From the NCBI GenBank assembly GCA_964628035.1, contig CAZVPI010000002.1, positions 124,001 to 188,000 on the forward strand: a DNA stretch of 64,000 nt, read 5' to 3'. The notes beneath the pieces were generated by a model that saw nothing but the letters and a program-made list of their open reading frames with translations, was not told where the DNA came from and searched no databases. This DNA comes from UBA2199 sp964628035 (GTDB lineage: Bacteria > Acidobacteriota > Aminicenantia > UBA2199). The position numbers and the translations under genes were made by a program. The number at the start of each line of letters is the position of its first letter. Within the stretch, counting starts at the first letter, position 1. Below, one piece after another: positions 33,333 to 42,053 of this stretch.

Positions 33333-33771
33333 GCTTGCTCTTCTCCAGCAGGGCGATGGCGCCGATGATCATCTTCTTGTCCACCGCCTTGCACATGTCG
33401 TACAGGGTCAGGGCGGCGACGCTGACCGCGGTCAGCGCCTCCATCTCCACGCCGGTCCTGCCCTCGCAGACGGCGCGGCAGGTGATCTCGATGCCGTCGG
33501 CGACCAGGCGGAACTGCACGTCCAGCTGGTGCAGGGCCAGGGGATGGCAGAGCGGGATCAGCTCGGCGGTGCGCTTGCCGGCCTGGATGGCGGCGACGCG
33601 GGCCACCGCCAGGGCGTCGCCCTTCTGCAGCCGGTTCCGGCGCAGAAGCTTCAGGGTGGCGGGCGCCAGGAAGATCTTGCCGGCGGCGACCGCCTCGCGG
33701 TGCAGCGGGGGCTTGGCGCTGATGTCGACCATGTGCGCCTTTCCCGATTCGTCGACGTGGCTCAGCTTCAT
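33316..33771 (-). CDS. moaC: Cyclic pyranopterin monophosphate synthase
   Basis: MoaC converts the MoaA product to cyclic pyranopterin monophosphate. It has 151 residues. The motifs are AHMVDISAKPPLHREA at the start, LIPLCHPLALHQLDV near residue 73 and GVEMEALTAVSVAALTLYDMCKA, all characteristic. It starts directly after the moaA stop codon with no gap. Confidence 0.96.
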   Translation of the reverse strand: MKLSHVDESGKAHMVDISAKPPLHREAVAAGKIFLAPATLKLLRRNRLQKGDALAVARVAAIQAGKRTAELIPLCHPLALHQLDVQFRLVADGIEITCRAVCEGRTGVEMEALTAVSVAALTLYDMCKAVDKKMIIGAIALLEKSKHEIHD

Positions 33772-34578
33772 TTATCCTCCTATCTGCCAGTTGCCGCGGC
33801 CAACGCAGGCCGTGCCGCGGGCGGGCTTGGCCTGGACGGCCTGGTGCAGGCTGGAGTGGATGTCGTCGAAGTCGACCGCGATCTCGCGGTCGGAGAACAG
33901 GCAGGGCTTCAGCTTGCCGTCGGCGGTCAGGCGCAGGCGGTTGCAGGCGTGGCAGGCTGGGGGGCGCTCGGCCTCCAGCTCGCCGTGGGCCGTGGCGTGG
34001 TCGTGCAGGCTGTAATGGTGGATGCGCTGCAGCGTCAGGCCGTGGCGGCGGCAGAACTCCTGCATGGCCCCCACCTCGTCGTCGTTGAAGCCCGGGATCA
34101 GCACCATGTTGAGCTTGGTGCCGGTGAAGCCGGCGGCGCGGGCGGCGGCAATGCCGGCGAAGACCCGCTGCAGATCGCCGCAGCGGGTGATGGAGCGGAA
34201 CTTGCCCGCGTCCAGCGTGTCCAGGGAAATGTTCAGGCGGTCGAGGCCGGCGTCCCTGAGCTCGGACGCCAGGGGCGCCAGCAGCGTGCCGTTCGTGGTC
34301 AGGCATACCTCGCGGACCCCGGGCAGCGACTTCAGGGAGCGGACCAGGTAGGAAATATCGCGCCGCACCAGGGGCTCGCCGCCGGTTAGGCGCAGTTTGT
34401 CGATGCCCATTTCGGCCGCCGCCCGGGCCACGCGGACGATCTTTTCATAGGAGAGGATGTCCTCGTGCCGCTTCAGGCGGATGCCGTCCTCGGGCATGCA
34501 ATAGGTGCAGCGCAGGTTGCAGCGGTCGGTCACCGAGATGCGCAGGTAGTGGATGCGCCGGTTATAGGAATCGTACAT
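33772..34578 (-). CDS. moaA: GTP 3',8-cyclase (radical SAM), short form
   Basis: MoaA starts molybdenum-cofactor synthesis from GTP. The radical-SAM cysteines are in CNLRCTYCMPEDG (about residues 17-29). LRLTGGEPLVRRD and TTNGT follow. The C-terminal cluster region is CHACNRLRLTADGKLKPCLFSD, and the protein ends in GG, as functional MoaA does. At 268 residues it is about 55-60 shorter than most MoaA; the missing part lies just before CHAC. The ATG at 34578 is inside the moeA 3' end (17-base overlap). Confidence 0.88.
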   Translation of the reverse strand: MYDSYNRRIHYLRISVTDRCNLRCTYCMPEDGIRLKRHEDILSYEKIVRVARAAAEMGIDKLRLTGGEPLVRRDISYLVRSLKSLPGVREVCLTTNGTLLAPLASELRDAGLDRLNISLDTLDAGKFRSITRCGDLQRVFAGIAAARAAGFTGTKLNMVLIPGFNDDEVGAMQEFCRRHGLTLQRIHHYSLHDHATAHGELEAERPPACHACNRLRLTADGKLKPCLFSDREIAVDFDDIHSSLHQAVQAKPARGTACVGRGNWQIGG

Positions 34579-35746
34579 CGACCTGGCTCCCGGGGGCGAT
34601 CTCGCTTGCACCGGCCGGCACGCGCAGCAGGGCGTTGGCGCGGCTCAGGGCGTGCACGTGCGCGGAGCCGTGGTATTCGATGAGCTCGGCGCGGCCGTCG
34701 CGGCAGGAAACGGGCAGGAAGAGGGTGCGCTCGGCGCGAGTCCGGCGGAACCCGGAGGCGAGGCGGGCGGGCATGACCAGCGGTTGGTAGGCATGTCCCA
34801 GCCAGCGCGACAGCAGGGGACGGATGAACACTTCGAAGATGACGAAGGTGGAAACCGGATTTCCCGGCAGGCCGAAGAGCGGCCGTCCGTTGCGGCTGGC
34901 GAAGACGGTGGGCATGCCCGGCTGCACGGCGATCCTGCGGAAATGCAGGGTGCAGCCGGCCTGTTCCATCGCCGCGGGGACGAAGTCGAAATCGCCCGCC
35001 GAGACGCCGCCGGAAAGGATCAGGGCGTCGCAGGATTCCAACGCGGCGTCGATGGCGCGGGCGGTCTCCGGCAAGCGGTCGGCCACGCCGGCAAGGCTCA
35101 CCGGCGCCGCGCCGCATTGGCGAAGCTGGGCGGCCAGGGAGAAGGAATTGCTCTCGAAGATCCGCCCCGGCGCCAGCGGCGCGCCGGGGGGGACCAGTTC
35201 CGACCCGGTGGGAATGATCCCCACTTTCGGCGGCCTGGCCAGCGGCACGGAGTCGAAGCCCAGGGACGCCAGCACGGCGATGGCCGCCGGCCCCAGGCGC
35301 AGCCCGCGCTCCAGGACGCGCTGCCCGGCGCGCAGGTCCTCGCCGCGGCGGCGCACGTTGGCGTTGGCGTCCACGGCCACGATGCGCATGCGGCCGTTCT
35401 CCTCGACCGTGCATTCGCGCTTCACCACGCGGTCGGCACCGGCGGGGAGCATGGCTCCGGTCATGATCCGGGCGCAGAGCCCAGGGGAGATCGAACGCTG
35501 GGGCGGCGAGCCGGCGGCGATCGTCTCCACCACCGCATAATCGGGGGAAGGATCGGCGGCGATGCAGGCATAGCCGTCCATGGCCGACTTGTCGAACTCG
35601 GGCACGTCCAGTGGCGAGAGCACGTCCTGGGCCAGGAACCGTTCCTGGGCCTGCCCCAGGGGAACCGTTTCCGGCTCCACGTCGACCGGGAAGGAGGCCA
35701 GAACCGCTTCCGCCTCCTCGACTGTAAGCAGGCGATCAGCGCTCAT
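34562..35746 (-). CDS. moeA: Molybdopterin molybdenumtransferase
   Basis: MoeA inserts molybdate into adenylylated molybdopterin. It has 394 residues and full MoeA domain order: FDKSAMDGYACIA near residue 53, ARIMTGAMLPAGAD near 92, VGIIPTGSEL near 172, ILSGGVSAGDFDFV near 243 and GLPGNPVS near 294. It is the first structural gene of the Moco operon. No Shine-Dalgarno sequence precedes its ATG. An 18-codon leader ORF with a good one overlaps its start, so translation is probably coupled. Confidence 0.93.
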   Translation of the reverse strand: MSADRLLTVEEAEAVLASFPVDVEPETVPLGQAQERFLAQDVLSPLDVPEFDKSAMDGYACIAADPSPDYAVVETIAAGSPPQRSISPGLCARIMTGAMLPAGADRVVKRECTVEENGRMRIVAVDANANVRRRGEDLRAGQRVLERGLRLGPAAIAVLASLGFDSVPLARPPKVGIIPTGSELVPPGAPLAPGRIFESNSFSLAAQLRQCGAAPVSLAGVADRLPETARAIDAALESCDALILSGGVSAGDFDFVPAAMEQAGCTLHFRRIAVQPGMPTVFASRNGRPLFGLPGNPVSTFVIFEVFIRPLLSRWLGHAYQPLVMPARLASGFRRTRAERTLFLPVSCRDGRAELIEYHGSAHVHALSRANALLRVPAGASEIAPGSQVDVRFL

Positions 35747-35792
35747 GGGACGCCGGCGGCTGCCTTTTGCTCAGAAATAGCGCATGGAACAT
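35736..35792 (-). CDS. 18-residue leader peptide overlapping the moeA start
   Basis: The ATG at 35792 is preceded by AAAGGAG with 5 bases spacing, the only good ribosome-binding site in this leader. It reads MFHALFLSKRQPPASHER and stops at 35736-35738, 9-11 bases inside moeA in another frame. Peptide function is doubtful; its likely job is to bring ribosomes to moeA under control of the structured RNA just upstream. Confidence 0.55.
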   Translation of the reverse strand: MFHALFLSKRQPPASHER

Positions 35793-35962
35793 CGCTTCTC
35801 CTTTCCTCACCGGGAGGTCGCCATCCCTGTACATGGGTGGCATCCCCGAGGGGCCGTTCCTTTCATTCATGAACGGTTTCCCGCGGGAAGCAGCCGTTTC
35901 CGGCTGGGCCCTTGCGGTCGAAGAGCATGGCCTTGCGGCTTTAGCTTGTTCGACTCGGAGAG
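35793..35962 (-). promoter_or_regulatory. Structured leader RNA of the Moco operon, candidate molybdenum-cofactor riboswitch
   Basis: Between the promoter and the leader-peptide ATG lie about 170 nt of dense hairpins. These include GCC-GCAA-GGC, CAGCCG-GAAA-CGGCTG (35906-35891, both with GNRA loops), CCGTTC / GAACGG (35876-35854), GCCACCC / GGGATGGC, and the final CCTCCCGGTGAGG directly before AAAGGAG. TCTCC at the 5' end can pair with GGAGA of the Shine-Dalgarno. Moco/Tuco riboswitches occur just here, ahead of Moco genes; the match is from memory and structure, not a search. Confidence 0.68.
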
Positions 35963-35968
35963 ATAGGA

Positions 35969-35997
35969 ATAGTAGCAGAACCTTCGCCGCCGGTCAA
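35969..35997 (-). promoter_or_regulatory. Promoter for the Moco operon
   Basis: Minus strand: TTGACC (35997-35992), a 17-base spacer, TACTAT (35974-35969) with TGC before it. Transcription would begin near 35962, giving a 170-nt leader to the leader peptide. Confidence 0.78.
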
Positions 35998-36169
35998 CTT
36001 TTCTCCGCCTGGTGTTGAAAGGGACGATAGCCGCGGGCCTGCGAAAAACTTTTCCACAAAAAATGAGGATATCCGCAGCGGATGTGGCAAGAAAAAATTA
36101 ATTATTTATTTGATGTCCGATTTATGTCCTATTATCGGCAACTGACGAAAAAATTACCTTTTTCCAGTC
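35998..36169. other. AT-rich intergenic stretch
   Basis: The gap between the divergent Moco promoter and the promoter of the zinc-peptidase gene is unusually AT-rich for this genome (about 36045-36165). It has one TTTTCCACA close to a DnaA-box consensus. I see no gene or clear operator in it. Confidence 0.4.
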
Positions 36170-36198
36170 TTGACAAAGCCCGATCCATGCTCTATATG
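36170..36198 (+). promoter_or_regulatory. Promoter for the zinc-peptidase gene
   Basis: TTGACA (36170-36175), a 17-base spacer, TATATG (36193-36198). The leader is about 93 bases. Confidence 0.72.
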
Positions 36199-36297
36199 TT
36201 CTCCCTTGTTTCGGGAGAAACGCCTCTTCTTTTCCAGGCGCCAGGGTCTGGAGAGGCTTGGCGGTCCGACGGGGCATAGGTAGGCTTCCAAGAAGGC

Positions 36298-37335
36298 ATG
36301 AGCGCGAAAACGATTCATTCGCTGGTGCAGAGCTGGGACACGGTCCGCTACGAGCTGTTGAACACCCGCATTTCGGACCTGAACCTGGGCATCGCCGGCT
36401 CTCCGCTCGAACCCTACGTTCGCCGCCTGTACCGGGAGCTGGAGGCCAAGGGGATGCGCTTCAAGCCCGACGTCTACCTGACCGACGGCTGGGGCTGCCC
36501 AGACCGCATCCCCGTCATTGGCGTCCCCTTCTACCTGGCCGACGAGCGCCTGCTGCGCATCGAGGAGGAACAGACGGGCGAGATCGAGGACCCGCGGCGC
36601 ATCCTGACCCTGCTGCGGCATGAAGCCGGCCACGCCGTCAATTACGCGTACCGGCTCTGGCGCCGGCCGAGCTGGGAGGAGGTGTTCGGACGCTTCCGCC
36701 GTCCGTATCGCGATGTCTTCCGGCCCGACCCCCTGAGCCGCGAGTATGTCAAGCACATCGCCGTCTCACCCCATGGCCGCACCTACGCCCAGAAGCATCC
36801 CGACGAGGATTTCGCCGAAACGTTCGCCGTGTGGCTGACGCCGCGTTCGGGTTGGCGCTCGCGCTACCGCAACTGGCCGGCCATGCGCAAGCTGCTTTAC
36901 GTCAACGGGCTCATGAGGGAGATCCGCCGCCGCCCGGCGGAGAACACGTGCCGGCGACTGTTGCGCCCGGTGCAGAGCATGACCCTGCTGCTGGCCGACC
37001 ATTACGGCAAGAAGGCCGAGCGCTACCGCCGCGCCGCCCGCGGCTATGTCGACGACCGGCTGCGCGAAGTCTTCCCCGCCGTGCGCGGCGCCCAGCTGCG
37101 GCCAGCGGCGGGGCTGTTCCGCAAGCTGCGCGCGCGGCTGCTCGAGCGGGTGGTGATGTGGTCGGAGCTCAGCGAGCGGGAGGCGGCGGCGATCCTGCGC
37201 AAGCTGGAGATGCGCTCCGAGGCTATGAAGCTCACCTACCGGCCGCGCCAGGAGGGGGAGCGGGTCATGGACGTCGTTTCCCTGGCGGTGGCCCTGGCGC
37301 TGGATTACGCTTACACCGGCCGCCTGACCGGCTGA
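36298..37335 (+). CDS. Putative zinc-binding metallopeptidase (Peptidase_Mx type)
   Basis: A 345-residue cytosolic protein with the zinc motif LLRHEAGHAVNYAY (HExxH, near residue 105) and a downstream glutamate in DEDFAETFAVWL near residue 165. It starts with a helical segment and the phrase YLTDGWGCPDRIPVIGVPFYLAD, as in the uncharacterised Peptidase_Mx family. There is no signal peptide. It converges on and overlaps by 25 bases a D-Ala-D-Ala-ligase-like ATP-grasp gene, so the two sit together but on opposite strands. The substrate is unknown. Confidence 0.82.
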   Translation: MSAKTIHSLVQSWDTVRYELLNTRISDLNLGIAGSPLEPYVRRLYRELEAKGMRFKPDVYLTDGWGCPDRIPVIGVPFYLADERLLRIEEEQTGEIEDPRRILTLLRHEAGHAVNYAYRLWRRPSWEEVFGRFRRPYRDVFRPDPLSREYVKHIAVSPHGRTYAQKHPDEDFAETFAVWLTPRSGWRSRYRNWPAMRKLLYVNGLMREIRRRPAENTCRRLLRPVQSMTLLLADHYGKKAERYRRAARGYVDDRLREVFPAVRGAQLRPAAGLFRKLRARLLERVVMWSELSEREAAAILRKLEMRSEAMKLTYRPRQEGERVMDVVSLAVALALDYAYTGRLTG

Positions 37336-38438
37336 CGCCGCCGCGGCCGGCGGGCGGCGCGGGGCGCCGCCTGCGCCGAAAAGATGGGGAGGAACACGTC
37401 GTAGGGGGGGCCCTCGAAAGCCGCCTTGATGACGGTCTGCAGCAGCTCGGGGTAGGAAATGCCGGCGTGTTGCGCTGACCGGGCCAGGCCGATGCCGTCG
37501 TCGAGGCAGGGATTGCAGTTGACTTCCAGCACCCGCGGCTGCCCCTCCTCGTCAAGGCGGATGTCGACCCGGCCGTAGCCCCAGCCGCCGATGGTGCGGA
37601 AGGCCTTCATCGCCGTCTCGGCGATGCGCGCCGCCAGCCGGGGCTCCACGTCTGCGGGGCAGATCACCTTGGTCTTCTTGTACTCGACCGACGTTTCCAC
37701 CCACTTGGCGGCGTAGGACATGATGGGCGGGATCCCTTCCGGCAGGCGCGAATAGTCCACCTCGGCCAGGGGCATGACCTGCAGGCGCCGGCCGCCCAGG
37801 ATGCCGACGTTGAACTCGCGTCCGGGCAGGAATCCCTGCACCAGCGCCGGCTGCTTGAAGGCGCGCAGGACCTGGCGCGTCTTTTCCTGGAGCGCCTTCT
37901 TGCTGTGCACCACCGAATCCCGCTCCATGCCGATGCCGGCGTGCTCCTGGGCGGCGTGCACGATGAGAGGGAAATGCAGCTTGTGGTTGTCGATGTCGGA
38001 GACGCGCTCCAGCAGCGTCGTCTCGGGGGGGATGGGGATGCCGGCCCCCTTCATCAGGCTGAGGGCCATGTACTTGTCGCGGCTCAATCCCAGGGCCAGG
38101 GCCGGCGAGCCGGTGATGGGGTAGCCCAGCAGGCGGATGAAGGCGGCGAAGCGCATCTCGTAGAGCGCGCCATGGACGACGTCGTCGTACTGGTTGAACA
38201 CGACGTGGGGGCGGATGCGGTCCAGTTTGCGCTGCAGCTTGGACAGGTCTCCGGCCAGGTGCAGGACGTTCACATCGTGGCCCAGGCTGCGCAGGGCCCG
38301 CGCCATGCGGCGGATCATCAGCCGCAGCTCGTGGGTGGAACTGCTGTCGCCCGCGACCGCCTCGAGCTGGGCTTCCTCGTAGGAGTTGTAGATCAGGGCC
38401 ACGCGCAGCCGCTTCTGCCGCCGTTTCTTCTTTTCCAT
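37311..38438 (-). CDS. ATP-grasp ligase of the D-alanine-D-alanine-ligase family
   Basis: A 375-residue ATP-dependent carboxylate-amine ligase. The N-terminal domain begins LRVALIYNSYEEAQ. The ATP-grasp core shows SRDKYMALSLMKGAGIPIPP, FNVGILGG and the metal-binding VLEVNCNPCLDDGIGLARSA near residue 320. The Arg-rich C-terminal tail is outside the family. It lacks the usual Ddl spacing and is not beside mur genes, so it may join other amino acids or peptides. It pairs with the convergent zinc peptidase, an association I believe recurs in related genomes. Confidence 0.82.
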   Translation of the reverse strand: MEKKKRRQKRLRVALIYNSYEEAQLEAVAGDSSSTHELRLMIRRMARALRSLGHDVNVLHLAGDLSKLQRKLDRIRPHVVFNQYDDVVHGALYEMRFAAFIRLLGYPITGSPALALGLSRDKYMALSLMKGAGIPIPPETTLLERVSDIDNHKLHFPLIVHAAQEHAGIGMERDSVVHSKKALQEKTRQVLRAFKQPALVQGFLPGREFNVGILGGRRLQVMPLAEVDYSRLPEGIPPIMSYAAKWVETSVEYKKTKVICPADVEPRLAARIAETAMKAFRTIGGWGYGRVDIRLDEEGQPRVLEVNCNPCLDDGIGLARSAQHAGISYPELLQTVIKAAFEGPPYDVFLPIFSAQAAPRAARRPRRRQPVRRPV

Positions 38439-38610
38439 ATGGGCCCATCTTATAAAAAAACGGCCGCCCGCGCAACTCCCCTATGTTGCCAGGAGGGGGC
38501 GCGGCAAGGAAGGCCTTGGGGGAAGCGCGTGGGACCTGAAGGCGGCAGGGCTCCCACCCGGGGAGGCCAGGGTGCGGCCGGGTCGAGACAACGCGGGCGC
38601 CGAACCCCGG
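38439..38610. other. 172-base gap between the efflux permease and the ATP-grasp gene
   Basis: GC-rich with short palindromes. A TATAAG on the minus strand (38454-38449), 11 bases before the ATP-grasp ATG, may be its -10 box, without a clear -35. Nothing else is recognised. Confidence 0.35.
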
Positions 38611-39833
38611 TTATTCGTAGCGCAACGCTTCGATGGGATTCAGGGCGGCCGCCTTGCGCGCCGGGTAATAGCCGAAAAAGACGCCCACGGCGCCGGCGAA
38701 GCCGAAGGAGAGCAGGACGTTGGCCGGGACGATCACCATGCTCCAGTCGGTGGTCAGGCTGAGGATCCAGGTGGCCAGGAACCCCAGCAGCACTCCGATC
38801 AGGCCGCCGGAGAGGCTGAGGACCACGGCCTCGATCAGGAACTGCACCAGGATGTCGCGGCTGCGGGCGCCGATGGCCATGCGGATGCCGATCTCGTGCG
38901 TGCGCTCGGTGACCGACACCAGCATGATGTTCATGATGCCGATGCCTCCCACCAGCAGCGAGATGCCGGCAATGGAGGCCAGGAGCATGGTCAGCACGTT
39001 GGAGGTCTCCTGGGCGGTGGCGGCGATGTCGGTCTGGTTGCGCACGGTGAAGTCGTCGTCGGCGCCCTCGGGGAGCTTGTGTGCTTCGCGCAGGATGGCG
39101 GTGAGCTCGGACTGGGCCTGCTCCATCTGCTCCAGGGAGGCGGCGCGAACGAGGATCTGGTGGATATGCCCCTGGCCGCCGATGCCGCTCAGGCGGTACA
39201 GGACGGTCGAGTAGGGCGCGATCAGCAGGTCGTCCTGGTCCTGGCCGAAGGCGCCCTGGCCCTTCTCCTGCAGGACGCCGATGACCTTGAAGGGCACGTT
39301 GCGCACGCGCAGCTGCTGGCCGACCGGATCCTCGCTGGCGAACAGGTTCTTGACGATGGTCTGGCCGATGACGCAGACCTTGTTCTGGGCGCGGACGTCG
39401 GCGTTGCTGAAGAACTCCCCGGCGCTCAGCGGCCAGTCCCGGATCTCCAGGTACTGCTCCGACACGCCCCAGACGCTGGTGCTCCAGTTGCCGCTGCCGC
39501 CGATGATCTGCGCCCCCGAGCGCACCATAGGCGAGACGGCCACGGCCAGCGCGGCGTTGCGCTGGATGCGCTCCACGTCTTCCAGGGTCAGCTGCACCCC
39601 CGATTCGGGCCCGAAGCGCACGCCGCGCGACTGCATCGAACCGGGGAAGATGGTGATCAGGTTGGTGCCCATGCTGGAGATCTGGTCCTGGATGCGCTTT
39701 TCGGCCCCCTTGCCGATGGCCACCATGGCGATGACGGCGGCCACGCCGATGATGATGCCCAGCATGGTCAGCAGGGTGCGCATCTTGTTCTTGACGATCG
39801 ACTTGAAGGCCACCTTGATCAGGTTCTTCCATT

Positions 39834-39837
<4 letters not shown>
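38611..39837 (-). CDS. MacB-type ABC transporter permease (FtsX domain)
   Basis: A 408-residue membrane subunit. It opens with a cytosolic stretch and the first helix (NKMRTLLTMLGIIIGVAAVIAM), then a large periplasmic MacB core domain (about residues 45-280). Three C-terminal helices contain GGIGIMNIMLVSVTERTHEIGIRMAIGAR, the FtsX signature. It is the last of three genes with a MacA-like adaptor and an ATPase, making a tripartite-type export pump for peptides, macrolides or lipoproteins. It overlaps the ATPase gene by 4 bases. No TolC gene is nearby. Confidence 0.92.
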
Positions 39838-40601
<764 letters not shown>

Positions 40602-40620
40602 GGTGCGGGCTCCGGGGGGA

Positions 40621-41886
40621 TCACAGGATCCTCATGCGCGGCATCCTGGCGGAGTCCTGCTCCTCCTTGGTCAGGTTGACGCTCTTGATAACCTGCATCC
40701 CTTCGCGGAGCTGGTCGGAGGTGATCGCGGTCCGCTGACCGTCGCTGATGCCCGTGCGCACGCGGACCGCCTTCAGTCCGCCCGCCTCGTCCAGGTACCA
40801 GATCAGGGCCGCGTCCTTGGGCCGGCCGTTGCCGCCGGCCTGGGGGAAGCCGCCCCCGGGAGCGCGGAATGACGCGCTGCGGCCGCCGGCCCCCGGCGAC
40901 GCGCCGTCCTGGTCCTGCCGCCGCGCCGCGAACTGCCGGCGCAGGAACTCCAGCATGTCCTCCGTGGGCTTGAGGCGCAGGGCGGCATTGGCCACGAGCA
41001 GCACATCCTTGGCCTGGCCGACGATGAAGTCGACGGTGGCGGTCATGCCCGGCATCAGCTGCCCCTCGTCGTTGTCCACGCGGACGACCACCGTGTAGTT
41101 GACGACATTGTTGATGGTCGTCGGCTCCAGGCGCACCTGGCTGACCCTGCCTCCGAAGGTGCGGCTGGGGAAGGCCTGAACGGTGAAGCGCACCTCCTGC
41201 CCGGGCTTGATCTGGCCGATGTCTCCCTCGTCAACCTGGGCCAGGATCTGCATCTTCTTCAGGTCGTTGGCGATCTTGAACAGGGTGGGGGAGGAGAAGC
41301 TGGCCGCCACCGTCTGGCCGACTTCGACGGCGCGCGAGGTGATGATGCCGTCGATGGGGGCATAGATGGATGCGTAGCCCAGGTTGATACGCGCCCGCTC
41401 CAGGCTCGATCGGGCCGACTTCAAGGTGGCGACGGCGAGCTCATAGTTGACCTGGGCCTGCTCCAGGTCATTCTTGGTTTTGATGTTCTCCCTGAACAGG
41501 TACTGGATGCGGTCCAGGTCCTGCTGGGCCTGCTTCAGCTGGGCTTGGGCCTTGGCATGGGAGGACTCGGCCTCGGAAACGGCCATTTGCAGGGCCGAGG
41601 TGTCCAGCATGGCGATCAGGTCGCCCTGGCGGACCTTGTCGTTGAAGTCGGCGTAGATCTTGGCGATGCGACCCGAAACCTGGGTGCCGACCTCGACGGT
41701 GGTCACCGCGTCCAACGTGCCGGTGGAGGAGACGACCGACTCCAGGTCGCCGCGCTCGATGGGAGTCAGGTTGTAGCGACCCGCCTTCTGGCCGTCCCGC
41801 TTCAGGAACAGCCAGGCCAGCGCCGCCAGCAGCAGCAGCGCCGCGATCAGCAGAATGGTTTTCTTCCCGCCATGTTTCATGCTCAC
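40621..41886 (-). CDS. MacA/HlyD-type periplasmic adaptor protein
   Basis: A 421-residue membrane-anchored adaptor. It has one N-terminal helix (ILLIAALLLLAALAWLFL), a biotinyl-lipoyl-like half-motif (VEVGTQVSGRIAKIYADFNDKV), a long coiled-coil hairpin (about residues 90-175), the second lipoyl half (ASIYAPIDGIITSRAVEVGQTV) and beta-barrel domains. A disordered insert of Gln/Asp/Gly (RRQDQDGASPGAGGRS) lies near residue 325. It is the first gene of the efflux operon. AGGAGG lies upstream of the ATG. Confidence 0.92.
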   Translation of the reverse strand: MSMKHGGKKTILLIAALLLLAALAWLFLKRDGQKAGRYNLTPIERGDLESVVSSTGTLDAVTTVEVGTQVSGRIAKIYADFNDKVRQGDLIAMLDTSALQMAVSEAESSHAKAQAQLKQAQQDLDRIQYLFRENIKTKNDLEQAQVNYELAVATLKSARSSLERARINLGYASIYAPIDGIITSRAVEVGQTVAASFSSPTLFKIANDLKKMQILAQVDEGDIGQIKPGQEVRFTVQAFPSRTFGGRVSQVRLEPTTINNVVNYTVVVRVDNDEGQLMPGMTATVDFIVGQAKDVLLVANAALRLKPTEDMLEFLRRQFAARRQDQDGASPGAGGRSASFRAPGGGFPQAGGNGRPKDAALIWYLDEAGGLKAVRVRTGISDGQRTAITSDQLREGMQVIKSVNLTKEEQDSARMPRMRIL

Positions 41887-42053
41887 GATGTCCTCCTGTC
41901 GGCTCGGGGCCCTTGTCCCGGTTGGAATTTCTTTATGTACGAACCTGGGCCGGCGATTGTTTTTCAGTTTTTCTCAACAATCGCAACGGCGGTTTCTTGC
42001 AGGGGAGTTGCTTTTTCCCCTGCCGCCGGGTACCATGCCCACGAGGAGGCGCC

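Noticed and set aside
36045..36165. AT-rich stretch with a DnaA-box-like sequence, considered as a replication origin
   Set aside because: Only one near-match to a DnaA box and no dnaA, dnaN or gyr genes nearby.
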